Origin: an uncultured Verrucomicrobia subdivision 3 bacterium
GTDB taxonomy: Bacteria; Verrucomicrobiota; Verrucomicrobiia; Limisphaerales; UBA11358
Assembly (NCBI GenBank): GCA_903922735.1
Contig: CAIXUZ010000040.1
Coordinates: 1 to 64,000, forward strand
Direction: 5' to 3'
DNA: 64,000 nt
Under the pieces are notes generated by a model. It was not told the DNA's origin and made no database searches. It worked only from the letters and a program-made list of their open reading frames with translations. Position numbers and translations under genes: made by a program. Shown here piece after piece: positions 47,236-56,929 of this stretch (its first letter is position 1; each line of letters begins with the position of its first letter).

Positions 47236-48627
47236 TCAGCTCTTCTTCGGCATCGGCACGACCGCCGATTGCATTCCCAGCTTGGCGGCGATGAAATAAA
47301 TCACAGCCCCCACGATGAAGGCCGCCACCGGCGCGGCGGGCACCGGATAGATTTTCAAAATCGGCAGCACGCCCACCACCGCGCCCAGGAACCAGGAGAT
47401 CCAGCCGGCCGGATTGAAGCCCGCACGCGGGCCGCTCCATTCGCCTTTGTTGAGCAGGTATTCCACCAGCATCGCCCCGCAAATCGGACCGAAGGTCGCA
47501 CCGATGATGACGAAGACGATAATCGCTTTGCCGGCCAGACCCGTGACCGCCAGCAAAATGCTGACCGCCGCGCCGATGCCGACCGAGACAAAGGGATTCA
47601 CGCCCGGCAGCGTGGTTTTAAAACTGTTCGCCGCGATGAACGACGAGAAGCAGGCCGGCGGAAACGCCGCGATGGCGAGCAGGAACATGATCAGCCCCGC
47701 GCTCTTGCCCATCAGCACCGGAATCAAACCGGGGGACTGGAGAATCAATCCGTCTTTGCCAGCCGCCGCGACCGCCGCCTTGCTCAATTCCGGCGAGCCG
47801 TAGGTGCCCGCCACAATAAGCATCGAAGCGCCCGCCGTGACGATGATCGCCAGCGCCACCCCGACGAGGCCGCCTTTGGAAACGTCGCCTTTGTCGCGGC
47901 TGTTCGTGCCGAAATCCACGCCCGCAGCGCCCGCCGTGGCGAAAAATCCGACCACGAAGGTCAGCATGAACGCCAGCACGCCGAATTTGCCCAACGCCGC
48001 CGGTGCTGCCGGTGCCGCCACCGCGCTCGCGGCGATAAATTTCTGCGGATCAAAACTGCCGATGCCGCCGGCGGTCTTGGCAAGCAGCAGCAGCAGAATG
48101 GTCAGCGGAATCAACGGCAGATAGGTGGCCACCTTGGCGACGTATTGAATACCTTTCAAGCCCACGAATGCCGCCAGAATGCCCCAGACAACCATCAGGA
48201 TTTCCGCTTTCAGCGGAATGACCTGGGCCAGCGCCAAGGAGGAGAAATAAATATTCACGCCGAGCCAGCCGAATTGCAGCACGCCCATCAGGAAGCCGGG
48301 GAGGATGAATCCGCCTTTTGCGCCAAACGTCGAGGTGCCGACGATGTAGAGCGGCAGACCGGTTTTCATGCCTAGCATGCCCGGCACGAGATAGAAGAGG
48401 AAGTGGCAGACGAGTGCCGAAATCACCAGGCTCAGGAACGCCCAGCCCAGGCCGCAGGAAAGCAGACCGCCTTGATTGGGCGCATTGACGGCATCCTGCC
48501 AGAATACGAACCACAGGAAGATGCCGGCGTAGGTGGGGGCGGTGTTTTTATACCACGGCGCACGATTCGCGGTCGGATTCGGCGTGGCATTGGCGATATA
48601 ACCGGGGAGTTGGCTTGGATTGCTCAT
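47236..48627 (-). CDS. NCS1-family permease (cytosine/purine permease-like)
   Basis: A 463-residue transporter with about 12 membrane helices. The N-terminal part (APTYAGIFLWFVFWQDA) and the following helices match the nucleobase:cation symporter-1 family, nearest to CodB-type cytosine permeases. The start MSNPSQLPGYIANATPN gives a short cytosolic leader. It stands alone on the minus strand between two plus-strand groups, with its own terminator. No deaminase or purine gene is adjacent, so substrate is uncertain. Confidence 0.85.
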   Translation of the reverse strand: MSNPSQLPGYIANATPNPTANRAPWYKNTAPTYAGIFLWFVFWQDAVNAPNQGGLLSCGLGWAFLSLVISALVCHFLFYLVPGMLGMKTGLPLYIVGTSTFGAKGGFILPGFLMGVLQFGWLGVNIYFSSLALAQVIPLKAEILMVVWGILAAFVGLKGIQYVAKVATYLPLIPLTILLLLLAKTAGGIGSFDPQKFIAASAVAAPAAPAALGKFGVLAFMLTFVVGFFATAGAAGVDFGTNSRDKGDVSKGGLVGVALAIIVTAGASMLIVAGTYGSPELSKAAVAAAGKDGLILQSPGLIPVLMGKSAGLIMFLLAIAAFPPACFSSFIAANSFKTTLPGVNPFVSVGIGAAVSILLAVTGLAGKAIIVFVIIGATFGPICGAMLVEYLLNKGEWSGPRAGFNPAGWISWFLGAVVGVLPILKIYPVPAAPVAAFIVGAVIYFIAAKLGMQSAVVPMPKKS

Positions 48628-48785
48628 AGGGTGGCGTTGTATATGGCGGGTTTCCCCATTTCCCGCAAGCCAAAATTCCTTTGTCTAATTACTCTATGCG
48701 AGGCAAATTTTCTTGGAAACGCTGGTTGGCGAAAAATTTTTGCTGTCTGCGCTGCACCGGCTTTCGTATTTTTCATGGCACCCCT

Positions 48786-49616
48786 ATGAACATTCAAACA
48801 CCCTCTTGGATTCCTTCCCGGATTTTTACTATTATACTGGTCATCATGGTTTTCAATTTTCTGGCGGACGGCGTTACGTTGCGGGCTGAAGACATCCGCC
48901 GCATCGCCCTCGATGGTAAAGCCGGTGTGCCCGCGCCGGCCGCGGAGCCGGGCAAGGACGGAATAGATCGCATTCACAATGTCCCGACCCCGGCGCTGGA
49001 GCTTTTCCCGACCGCCAAGAAATCATCACGCGGAACGATCATGGTCTGTCCCGGCGGCGGCTATAGCATCCTCGCCATCAATCACGAGGGCTATTACGTG
49101 GCTAAGAAGCTCAACGACTTCGGCTATGACGTGGCGATTTTGCTTTATCATGTCAACGCCGGCAAGGAGACGCGCGAATTGGCCATCGCCGACGCGCAGA
49201 CTGCGCTGGCGCTGCTGCAAAAACGCGGCGGTGAGTTTGGCTTGAGCACCAAGAAAATCGGTGTCATGGGTTTTTCGGCGGGCGGTCATCTGGTCGCGCG
49301 CCTCACGCACGCGACGGCGGGCGGTGTCCCGCCGGATTTCCTGGTGCTGATGTATCCGGCCTATCTGGAGAAAGCCGGCCAGATCCTTGAAGAAGTCGCG
49401 CCGGTGAAGACGCCCGCGTTTGTCTATGTGGCGGGCGATGACAAATACGCGCCCAGTTCCATCGCTTACGCGGAAGCTTGCCAGGCCAAGCAAGTGTCCT
49501 GCGATTTTTACAAGAAAGAACACGGCGGCCACGGCTTTGGCTTGAAGCCTTCGCTGCCGGCTGATGTGGCTGACTGGCCGGACAAGCTCAAGGCCTTTCT
49601 GGACCGGCAGAAATAG
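48786..49616 (+). CDS. Secreted alpha/beta-hydrolase (esterase/acetyl-xylan-esterase-like)
   Basis: A 276-residue protein. The ATG at 48786 (MNIQTPSW) is chosen because it is followed by a membrane-type signal (IFTIILVIMVFNFLADG); the frame to 48681 adds 35 unmatched residues. The oxyanion segment is MVCPGGGYSILA, the nucleophile elbow GFSAGGHL, the acid probably in VAGDDKY and the catalytic His in HGGHGF. This is the layout of BD-FAE/acetyl-xylan-esterase-like lipases common in polysaccharide loci. Likely removes acyl groups from plant polysaccharides. Confidence 0.85.
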   Translation: MNIQTPSWIPSRIFTIILVIMVFNFLADGVTLRAEDIRRIALDGKAGVPAPAAEPGKDGIDRIHNVPTPALELFPTAKKSSRGTIMVCPGGGYSILAINHEGYYVAKKLNDFGYDVAILLYHVNAGKETRELAIADAQTALALLQKRGGEFGLSTKKIGVMGFSAGGHLVARLTHATAGGVPPDFLVLMYPAYLEKAGQILEEVAPVKTPAFVYVAGDDKYAPSSIAYAEACQAKQVSCDFYKKEHGGHGFGLKPSLPADVADWPDKLKAFLDRQK

Positions 49617-49670
49617 TTTCTGATTGAATGACGGGGCAGCCAAAACAAACTCGATTAAACCAAAACCATT

Positions 49671-50909
49671 ATGAACCGAAGACTATTCATTGGCAGAACC
49701 TTGGCGGCGACCACGGCGGGCGCACTGTTCACGGCGCTGAAAACCCGCGCGGAAGACAAGCCGGCGGCCCCGGCTCCGGTGGAATACAAACGCAAGATTA
49801 AGCTCGGCGTGGTGGGCGTGGGCGGCCGCGGCCGGTGGATTGCGGATTTGTTCAAGCAGCATGGCGGCTATGAGCTGCATGCGATTGCCGATTATTTTCC
49901 GGAGCAGTTGAAAAGCGCCGGTGATTTTCTGGGCGTCGATCCCGCGCGCCGGTTCAGTGGTCTGTCGGGTTATAAGCGGCTGATCGAGTTCGGGGTCGAG
50001 GCGGTGGTGATTGAATCGCCGCCCTATTTCCATCCGGAACAGGCGGCGGCGGCAGTGGACGCGGGCAAACATGTATATTTGGCAAAACCGGTGGCGGTGG
50101 ATGTGCCGGGCTGCCGCACGGTGGAGGCGAGCGGTCAAAAAGCCAGGGAGCGGAAGCAGGTGTTCCTTGTGGATTTCCAGACGCGCATGGATCCCTTTTA
50201 CATCGAGGCGGTGCGCCGGGTTCATGCCGGCGACATCGGGAAAATCGCCTTTGCCGAAGGCATTTATCATGCGAGCTGCCCCTGGACGCGGTGGCTTGAG
50301 CCGTTGAGCCAGAATCCCAAGGACCCCGAAACCCGGCTGCGCGCGTGGGGCCTCGACCGGGTCTTGTCGGGCGACATCATCACGGAGCAGAACATCCATA
50401 CGCTGGATGTCGTGAGCTGGATCATGGGCGCGCCGCCGCTGCATGCGGTGGGTTCGTGCGGCCTGAAAATGCGGGCCAAAATCGGTAACGTCGCGGATCA
50501 TTTTGCCTGCTATTTCCAGTTTCCCGACGCTGTGGGCGTGACTTTCAGTTCGCGTCAGTCCAACGGTTATGAAACGAAGCCTGATGGCATCCAGGTCCGC
50601 GCCTTTGGCCAGAACGGCGTTCTGGAAAGCGCATATGGCGGCAATGTGATGGTGCGCGGCGACAACTATTATCGCGGCGGCAAATCGCCGGGCATTTATA
50701 AAGAAGGTGCCTGTGCGAACATCGCGGCATTTTACCAGAACATCACCACGCAAAACTTCGCCAACGCCACCGTGGCGCCGAGCGTGCAGAGCAATCTCGT
50801 CACGATTCTCGGGCGCACCGCCGCCTATCGCGGCGAACCGGTGACCTGGAAAAAGCTGCTCGCCAAAAATGAGCGGCTGGAAGCGGACTTGAAAGGACTC
50901 AAGGACTAA
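49671..50909 (+). CDS. Exported Gfo/Idh/MocA-family oxidoreductase
   Basis: A 412-residue oxidoreductase with a twin-arginine-like leader (MNRRLFIGRTLAATTAG). The Rossmann start is KLGVVGVGGRGRWIADL; VIESPPYFHPEQ and YLAKPVAVDVPG are the cofactor and catalytic-Lys segments. It ends four bases before a Tat-exported isomerase gene, and the pair likely forms one operon that oxidises and rearranges the same periplasmic sugar. The pairing repeats the arrangement at 37248-39501. Confidence 0.88.
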   Translation: MNRRLFIGRTLAATTAGALFTALKTRAEDKPAAPAPVEYKRKIKLGVVGVGGRGRWIADLFKQHGGYELHAIADYFPEQLKSAGDFLGVDPARRFSGLSGYKRLIEFGVEAVVIESPPYFHPEQAAAAVDAGKHVYLAKPVAVDVPGCRTVEASGQKARERKQVFLVDFQTRMDPFYIEAVRRVHAGDIGKIAFAEGIYHASCPWTRWLEPLSQNPKDPETRLRAWGLDRVLSGDIITEQNIHTLDVVSWIMGAPPLHAVGSCGLKMRAKIGNVADHFACYFQFPDAVGVTFSSRQSNGYETKPDGIQVRAFGQNGVLESAYGGNVMVRGDNYYRGGKSPGIYKEGACANIAAFYQNITTQNFANATVAPSVQSNLVTILGRTAAYRGEPVTWKKLLAKNERLEADLKGLKD

Positions 50910-50913
50910 ACGT

Positions 50914-51786
50914 ATGCCCACCCAGCAAGGCTTACTCACCCGGCGGCAGATGCTTTCTCGGACGGCGGCAGCGGCGGGCTGGCTGACGTTGTCGTCGCCG
51001 TTTGCCCCGTTGTTCGCCGGTGAAGGTTCGCGGCGATTCAAGATTGGCGCGTGCGAGTGGTCGTTGCGCAAGGGGGATCCCATCGTATTCGATCTGGCGA
51101 AGCAGATCGGCCTAGACGGCGTGCAGGTGGACATGGGCTCGGTTGGCAACAACATGCAACTGTGCCGGCCAGAGGTTCAGCAGACCTATCTGGCCGCGGC
51201 GAAAAAAGCCGGCGTGGCGATTTCATCGCTGGCCATTGCGGAGATGAACAAGATTCCGCTCAAAAGCGATCCGCAGGCGGCGCAGTGGCTGGCGGATTCC
51301 ATCGCAGTGATGAAGGCGCTGAACGTGACAATTGTGCTCGTCGCCGCGTTCAGCAAGGGAGACCTGAAAGCTGACCCGGCCGGCATTGATCATACGGTCG
51401 AAGTGCTCAAGCAGCTTGCGCCCAAAGCCGAGCAGGCGGGCGTGATTTTCGGCCTGGAGAATTATTTAACCGCTGGGGAAAACCTCGATATCCTCAAGCG
51501 CGTCGGCTCGCCCGCCGTTCAGGTTTATTACGATGTGGGCAATTCCACCGACAAGGGCTACGACATCTATCAGGAAATCCGCCTGCTCAAGGGGAAAATC
51601 TGCGAATTTCATGCGAAGGATGCCAAGTCCCGGCTGGGTCACGGGCGAATTGATTTCCGCCAGGTGCGCGCCGCGCTGGATGAGATCAATTACCGCGGCT
51701 GGATTCAAATTGAAGCCCCCGCGCCGCGAGGGGTGTTGGTGGATTACCGGGAAGACCTCGCTTACTTGCGTGAAGTTTTTAGCTGA
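50914..51786 (+). CDS. Exported sugar phosphate isomerase/epimerase-like TIM barrel
   Basis: A 290-residue TIM-barrel protein with a Tat signal (LTRRQMLSRTAAAAGWLTL). Metal ligands are at the expected strand ends: FGLENYL (Glu), VYYDVGN (Asp), CEFHAKD (His) and WIQIEAP (Glu). It starts four bases after the Gfo/Idh gene. Export of both enzymes suggests that sugar oxidation and isomerisation happen outside the cytosol. The leader after the signal is short (GEGSRRFKIGACEWSL). Confidence 0.87.
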   Translation: MPTQQGLLTRRQMLSRTAAAAGWLTLSSPFAPLFAGEGSRRFKIGACEWSLRKGDPIVFDLAKQIGLDGVQVDMGSVGNNMQLCRPEVQQTYLAAAKKAGVAISSLAIAEMNKIPLKSDPQAAQWLADSIAVMKALNVTIVLVAAFSKGDLKADPAGIDHTVEVLKQLAPKAEQAGVIFGLENYLTAGENLDILKRVGSPAVQVYYDVGNSTDKGYDIYQEIRLLKGKICEFHAKDAKSRLGHGRIDFRQVRAALDEINYRGWIQIEAPAPRGVLVDYREDLAYLREVFS

Positions 51787-51913
51787 TCACGGAACTGCGC
51801 TGGCGAAACGTCCATCAAATGCCTGCAAAATCAGATTGCGCGCGCAGCCAGATTTGAGGATATTCCCAACCTGACGCTCAAACTGAAAGGTTTAACGGGC
51901 GTTGTTTTTGGAA

Positions 51914-51988
51914 GCGCGCTTAGCTCAGTGGTAGAGCATTACCTTCACACGGTAGGGGTCGCAGGTTCGAAACCTGCAGCGCGCACCA
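51914..51988 (+). tRNA. tRNA-Val (anticodon CAC)
   Basis: A full cloverleaf is readable: acceptor stem GCGCGCT / AGCGCGC, D-arm with AGCTCAGTGGTAGAGC, anticodon stem-loop with CAC in the TTCACAC loop, T-arm with GGTTCGAAACC, discriminator A and an encoded CCA. It reads valine codon GUG. No attachment-site duplication was seen here. Confidence 0.95.
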
Positions 51989-52239
51989 TTCCCCAACTTT
52001 CGACAGGATGCGCCACGCGGTGCCGGAAGTGTTTCAACCGCGCTTTGTAACGACGGCAGGGAAGCATCCGCGTGAGTGGTTGCCGTCAGCCGTGGATCAT
52101 TGTGCCGCATCAATTCCATCGCCTCCCGTTGCGGCCCTCACCGTGGCGAAACGGATGGATTTAAACAGATCGGAAAATACTTTTAATGCGCCCTCAATTA
52201 TCTGACGCTGCGCGGGTAAAAACCACATAGGCAACCAGC

Positions 52240-53625
52240 ATGAATGAAAAAATGACACCCCCAGCGCGCCCTGAAAGCCGGTCGGTCAATTCCCGGTGGC
52301 GCTCTCTCTATCTCAAGGAGGATTGGTGGGCGATTTGGATTGGCATCGGTCTGATGGCCGTCGCGATCCTCTTATTCAAGAATGGCAGCCCTGTCCTCAA
52401 GTCGCTCGCCATCAATCCCGGTGGCCTTAAATGGACTACCCCCGATCAGTTGCTGCATCATTTTTCCGCCAATGCCACCATCTACCTCCTGCAATTCACC
52501 AGTTGGCTGGTGATTTTTGGCGCCAGCACACGGGTGATGGGCATCAAGTTATCCCGCTTTATCCCCGCCTTTGCTCTTCTCTATTTTCTGTCCATCGCAA
52601 TGTTCTCAGTGGCCGGCTGGGCCAGCGCAGCAAAATTCAATCTGGAAGCGCCTCTGGTCGCGCTCGTGGTCGGTCTGGTGCTGTCCAATACCATCAAACT
52701 ACCGGCGTGGATGGACAGCGCCTTCCGCGTGGAATACTTCATTAAAGTGGGCATTGTTCTCCTCGGCGCGACGTTTCCCATCACCCTCGTGCTCACCGCC
52801 GGACCGGTGGCGATCTTGCAGGCTACGATCATTTCCGTCATTACCTGCGCCGTGATTTATTTCGCCGCGACGCGCCTGTTCGGCTTGGATAAACGGCTGG
52901 CGGCAGTTATGGGTGTTGGCGGATCGGTTTGCGGTGTCTCCGCCTCCATGGCCATCGCCGCCTCTGTGAATGCCAAAAAGGAGCATCTTTATACCTCGGT
53001 CACCCTGGTGGTGGGCTGGGCCCTCGCCATGATCATGGTGCTGCCTTTTATTTCCAAAATGCTCGGACTCTCGGCGGGCGTGGCGGGCGCCTGGATCGGT
53101 ACTTCGGAATTTGCCGATGCGGCGGGGTTTGCGGCGGCCAGCGCCTATGGCAAAATAGCCGGAAATGAAGACGTGACGGTCAAGGTTTTTACGCTGATGA
53201 AGGTGATCGGACGCGACCTCTGGATTGGGATCTGGTCCATCTTCTGGGCCCTGATCGCAACCATTGTCTGGGAGAAAAAAGAAACCGGAGTGCGGCCCAA
53301 TGCCGGTGAAATATGGCGGCGCTTTCCCAAATTCGTCATCGGGTTTTTTCTCGCCTCCCTGCTGATGACCATGGTGACCGGCAGCTACAGCCCCGCGGAC
53401 TTCAACACGGTGGTGAAACCCAATCTGATCACCCCGCTCGTTTCACTGCGGACGTGGACCTTCATCTTCTGCTTTTTAAGCATCGGACTCACCACGCGCT
53501 TTCGCGAACTCGCGCCGGTGGGATGGAAAGCCTTTTCCGCTTTTACGATCGGCGTGGTGGTGAATGTCATTCTGGGCTACCTGCTCTCCGCGCATGTCTT
53601 TGCAGCGCGCTGGAGCGCCTTGTGA
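52240..53625 (+). CDS. YeiH/PSE-family putative sulfate exporter
   Basis: A 461-residue protein with about 11 membrane helices of the YeiH (UPF0324) family of putative sulfate or anion exporters. Conserved segments are FNLEAPLVALVVGLVLSN, RVEYFIKVGIVLLGATFP and VGGSVCGVSASMAIAASV. The N-terminus is longer than in YeiH, with an extra pair of helices before the core. It stands alone between tRNA-Val and a small Cys-containing protein, and transport substrate is not determined. Confidence 0.88.
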   Translation: MNEKMTPPARPESRSVNSRWRSLYLKEDWWAIWIGIGLMAVAILLFKNGSPVLKSLAINPGGLKWTTPDQLLHHFSANATIYLLQFTSWLVIFGASTRVMGIKLSRFIPAFALLYFLSIAMFSVAGWASAAKFNLEAPLVALVVGLVLSNTIKLPAWMDSAFRVEYFIKVGIVLLGATFPITLVLTAGPVAILQATIISVITCAVIYFAATRLFGLDKRLAAVMGVGGSVCGVSASMAIAASVNAKKEHLYTSVTLVVGWALAMIMVLPFISKMLGLSAGVAGAWIGTSEFADAAGFAAASAYGKIAGNEDVTVKVFTLMKVIGRDLWIGIWSIFWALIATIVWEKKETGVRPNAGEIWRRFPKFVIGFFLASLLMTMVTGSYSPADFNTVVKPNLITPLVSLRTWTFIFCFLSIGLTTRFRELAPVGWKAFSAFTIGVVVNVILGYLLSAHVFAARWSAL

Positions 53626-53663
53626 CTTCCCCTCCGCCGGCCACCCGCTTTCAAAGCCCATCC

Positions 53664-53888
53664 ATGAGCCAGACGGAATGTCAGGACTGCCATTATTCAG
53701 TAATGGAACCGGCTGCGCTGGAAATGGCTATCCCGGGTTTGAATATCCTAAGTTCAGCTTACGGGTCCGTGCGGGGTGAAACCGGCTTGTGCCGGCGGCA
53801 CGATAAATTCGTCCGCGCCAGTTCGACCTGTGCGGATTTCAAAGGCAAAGCCACATTCGACGCAAATAATTGCAATCATGGAGACTGA
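53664..53888 (+). CDS. Small Cys-containing conserved protein
   Basis: A 74-residue protein starting MSQTECQDC, with six Cys in pairs (ECQDC, GLCRRHD, STCADF, NNCNH). The ATG at 53664 sits 39 bases after the transporter stop. The pattern ECQDCHYSVMEP ... GLCRRHDKFVRASSTC recurs, as far as I recall, in small uncharacterised bacterial proteins. A zinc or iron-sulfur site is possible. Confidence 0.6.
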   Translation: MSQTECQDCHYSVMEPAALEMAIPGLNILSSAYGSVRGETGLCRRHDKFVRASSTCADFKGKATFDANNCNHGD

Positions 53889-54107
53889 CCATGTTATTTG
53901 ATTTGTTGAGGCCCCAGGGCGCCGGCCCGGCGGTAACATTGGTGACGGGTTGGTCGTGAGCTTCAAACGAGCATTATCATATTGTCCCGGTGAACACGTT
54001 CGCCCCACCCCGCTTTGGGAATTTTAAGCCAACCGGTCTTGAAAATCCTTTTTTCGCGGTTGACAATCCGGCCGCAAAGCGACTTATTTCTGGCCGTCCC
54101 AACCGAT

Positions 54108-54668
54108 ATGAAACGCCTTCAAAAAACAATTGGTTTTAGCAACATCATCAGTCTGGTCTGCGGAAGTTTGACCCTGGCTTTAACCGGTTGCGTGAGCCAC
54201 CACAATCTGGCCCCGGATCTTGCTCTCGAAGCGCGCGCTACGCTCAAGGGCGCTGACCCCGTGCGCTTGTGGAAAGTGGACGACCGCCGCGGTCCGAATC
54301 ATCTGGGCTTTGGCTCTTCTTGGAACGGCAGCTTCAAGATTGATTTGAAGCCCGGATTACACACTTTGACGGTGGGCTGCTTTATGAACGGCATCTTGCA
54401 AACCGCATCCGGCGGCGCCGGCAGCCGGTCAAAAGTGGAGTTTTCGGCCCAGGCCGGTCACAATTACACCCTGTCTGCCCGACGCAGCAAAGGCCGTTGG
54501 TTTATCCTGCTGAACGACTATGCGCCGGGGCAACCGCCGGTGTCGGTCAATGTGGCGGAAGGCATTTTGATTTCTCCGGTTTACATTTATCCGCCGCCGC
54601 CCTATGGCGGGATGCCGCCCCCGCCGTTATTCTATCAGCCCCGGCCGATGCCGATGCCCCCGCGTTGA
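54108..54668 (+). CDS. Lipoprotein of unknown function with Pro-rich tail
   Basis: A 186-residue lipoprotein. The start at 54108 (MKRLQKTIGF) gives a signal ending in the lipobox ALTGC; the frame from 54015 adds 31 residues. The mature part looks beta-rich (FKIDLKPGLHTLTVGCF, KVEFSAQAGHNYTLSARR), similar to PEGA-like or transthyretin-like small domains. The C-terminus is very rich in Pro, Met and Tyr (YPPPPYGGMPPPPLFYQ). Function unknown. Confidence 0.65.
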   Translation: MKRLQKTIGFSNIISLVCGSLTLALTGCVSHHNLAPDLALEARATLKGADPVRLWKVDDRRGPNHLGFGSSWNGSFKIDLKPGLHTLTVGCFMNGILQTASGGAGSRSKVEFSAQAGHNYTLSARRSKGRWFILLNDYAPGQPPVSVNVAEGILISPVYIYPPPPYGGMPPPPLFYQPRPMPMPPR

Positions 54669-54779
54669 TGGCCTTGTGATGGGGTCGAAGTTGGCTGCCA
54701 CGGAAGCCGTTTGCCACGACTTATTGCCCGCGACCGAGCCTTGACCTGCGGAAGCGCCAGCGATTAGCCTGCCGCCACC

Positions 54780-55334
54780 ATGAACGGCAAGGAACCGCAT
54801 CTGCATCGGGAGACGGCCCACAAGCTCGCCCGGTTCGCCCTGTTCAGTTTCCTGATGACCTTCATCCTCTCGCGGGTTTTCGTCTTTCTGATCATGTCGA
54901 AGCTGATGCCCAACCTTTATTGCTTTGTGCTGGGCACCCATGTGCACCACCTGAACTACGGCATATTTCTGCTGGCGGCGGTGGCGGGCTACAGCGTGTT
55001 TCGTCGCCCCACCGGTCGCGCAGCGGAAGTCACCGCGCTGTTTTATGGCGTGGCGATGGGATTAACGTTCGATGAATTCGGGATGTGGCTGCACCTCGGT
55101 GGCAGCTACTGGCAACGGGCGAGCGTGGATGCCGTTATCGTGGTGGCGGCGTTGTTCGGTCTGGTGGCATTCGCCCGGACGCTGAAGCGGTTTGAGCGGC
55201 ACCACTTCTGGCTGTTCCTGATGGTAATGCTGGTGGTGTTGGGCTTTGGCGCGGTCATCTACATCGCCGGAATCCGGCTGGGTGAAATGGTGGGGCAGCC
55301 ATTGCGTGAACTGGAATCCGCTTCGTCGCCATGA
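54780..55334 (+). CDS. Integral membrane protein of unknown function
   Basis: A 184-residue protein with about four to five membrane helices. A His-rich segment LGTHVHHLNYGIFLL lies just at the start of the second helix, and FDEFGMWLHLGGSYWQRAS follows the fourth; these polar residues within or beside helices could bind metal or act in catalysis. The stop overlaps the start of the peptidase-like gene by four bases, so the two are likely co-translated. No family recognised. Confidence 0.6.
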   Translation: MNGKEPHLHRETAHKLARFALFSFLMTFILSRVFVFLIMSKLMPNLYCFVLGTHVHHLNYGIFLLAAVAGYSVFRRPTGRAAEVTALFYGVAMGLTFDEFGMWLHLGGSYWQRASVDAVIVVAALFGLVAFARTLKRFERHHFWLFLMVMLVVLGFGAVIYIAGIRLGEMVGQPLRELESASSP

Positions 55335-56872
55335 AGTTGCCTGAGCGCCCAGCGGTCATTCGTTGTCAGCATTGGATTGCAATCCTGATTTCCGGCATGG
55401 CGGTTGGCATCGGCGTCGCCGGCGCGGCTGGCGTTCCGCTGGAGCAACGGTCTTGGGTCGAGACGCGCACGGCTCATTTCAACCTCTATAGCTGCGGCAG
55501 CCAGCCGGCCGTTAATAAACTGGCGGGCCGGTTGGAGCAGTTCTGTAAAGCCTATTCCCAACTCGCCGGGTCCAAAGCCGTGGAGTCTCCGCCCATCGTG
55601 GTGATGGCCTTTCCCGACCACGAAGCCACGAAGCCTTATCTGCCGCTGTATCAAGGCAAACCCAGCACCATCGCCGCCTTCTTCAAGCGCGGCTCCGATG
55701 AAAACCTCATTGTGTTGTCTTTGCCCGAATCCGGTTCCGTCTACGGCGGCATGGAGATCATCTTTCATGAATACGCCCACTTCTTATTCCGGCGCAACGA
55801 CCAGTTCTGGCCGATATGGCTGAAGGAAGGCATGGCAGAAGTCTATTCCACCTTTGAAACGGCTGGCCGTACCGCCCGCATCGCCAGCCCCATTCCTTAC
55901 CATCTGCAAACTTTGAATCACAGCCGGCTCCTGGCCTTGAAGGAGCTATTCAGCGTCACTCATGATTCGCCCGATTACAATGAAGCCAGCCGCCAGGGAT
56001 TGTTTTACGCAGAATCGTGGCTGCTGACGCAATTTTTGATGGCCGGCGACAACGGCCCATACCGCGCCCGCTTCAGCCAGTTCACCGCCCTGTTACGACA
56101 GGGGCAGTTACCCGAGCAAGCCTTCACCAATGCGTTGCAGGCTCCGTTGCCGGTGGTGCAAGCCGAACTCCGCCGCTACTTGAAACGAGGCGCGTTTTCG
56201 GCCATTGATCTAACGCTGTCCGCGGATATTTCTTCGCCCATCAGTCTGACGACCCGTCCGCTCCCGCCGGTCGAGGTTTATTTTCGGTTGGGAAATGAGC
56301 TGCTGCGGGCTGGCCAGCCGAAGGCGGCGGAAGCGAGGTTTGTCGCCGCCGGCAAAATTACTCCCGCGAGTCCGTTGCCGGAAGAGGGCTTGGGCTTGCT
56401 GGCACATGAACGCGGCGATCAGGATGCGGCGCTGCGTCATTTGCAAGCCGCCATCCAGCTTGGCTCCAAAAGTTATCTGGCGCACTACTTGTGCGCCTTG
56501 GATGAATTTCGGGTCATCGCCAGAACGGGTGACCGCTATCGGCGAATCAAGCCGGTGGAAGCAGCGGCACTTTTCAGCCAGCTTGATCAAGCGATCAGTT
56601 TGATGCCAACCTTCGGGCCGTCACAACAGTTGTACGGGGTTTTGGAAATGGTGCAGGGTGCGAATCTGGCCGCTGCCGGCGTTCATCTGCAACGGGCCAT
56701 TCAGTTGGAACCCGAGAATCCCTCGTATGCGCTGAGTTTGGCCCAGTATCAATACCTCACCCGCAACTCCACCGCCGCCCGGCAAACCCTCGCCCCGCTC
56801 CTGCTTCCCAATGCCAACCCGAGATTTCGCGCGGATGCGGAAAAACTGATGCAAGCAAATGACCGCTATTAA
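55331..56872 (+). CDS. Secreted gluzincin-like peptidase (MA-like) with TPR repeats
   Basis: A 513-residue protein with an N-terminal hydrophobic signal (WIAILISGMAVGIGVAGAA). The zinc motif is HEYAH (His about 146 and 150, Glu 147), followed by WLKEGMAEVYSTF, which supplies the downstream Glu typical of gluzincins. The C-terminal half (from about 310) consists of helical TPR-like repeats (VYFRLGNELLRAGQPKAAE and later copies). Such 'peptidase MA-like' proteins are common in Verrucomicrobia and Acidobacteria. The start overlaps the preceding membrane-protein stop. Confidence 0.75.
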   Translation: MKLPERPAVIRCQHWIAILISGMAVGIGVAGAAGVPLEQRSWVETRTAHFNLYSCGSQPAVNKLAGRLEQFCKAYSQLAGSKAVESPPIVVMAFPDHEATKPYLPLYQGKPSTIAAFFKRGSDENLIVLSLPESGSVYGGMEIIFHEYAHFLFRRNDQFWPIWLKEGMAEVYSTFETAGRTARIASPIPYHLQTLNHSRLLALKELFSVTHDSPDYNEASRQGLFYAESWLLTQFLMAGDNGPYRARFSQFTALLRQGQLPEQAFTNALQAPLPVVQAELRRYLKRGAFSAIDLTLSADISSPISLTTRPLPPVEVYFRLGNELLRAGQPKAAEARFVAAGKITPASPLPEEGLGLLAHERGDQDAALRHLQAAIQLGSKSYLAHYLCALDEFRVIARTGDRYRRIKPVEAAALFSQLDQAISLMPTFGPSQQLYGVLEMVQGANLAAAGVHLQRAIQLEPENPSYALSLAQYQYLTRNSTAARQTLAPLLLPNANPRFRADAEKLMQANDRY

Positions 56873-56929
56873 ATCGCCACGCCGGATGTTTGAACCAAAG
56901 TGTTTTCTACCATGAAGTATCCGGCTGCG

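Noticed and set aside
51914..52240. tRNA-Val as a second integration site
   Set aside because: No repeated 3' end of this tRNA and no integrase gene occur nearby.
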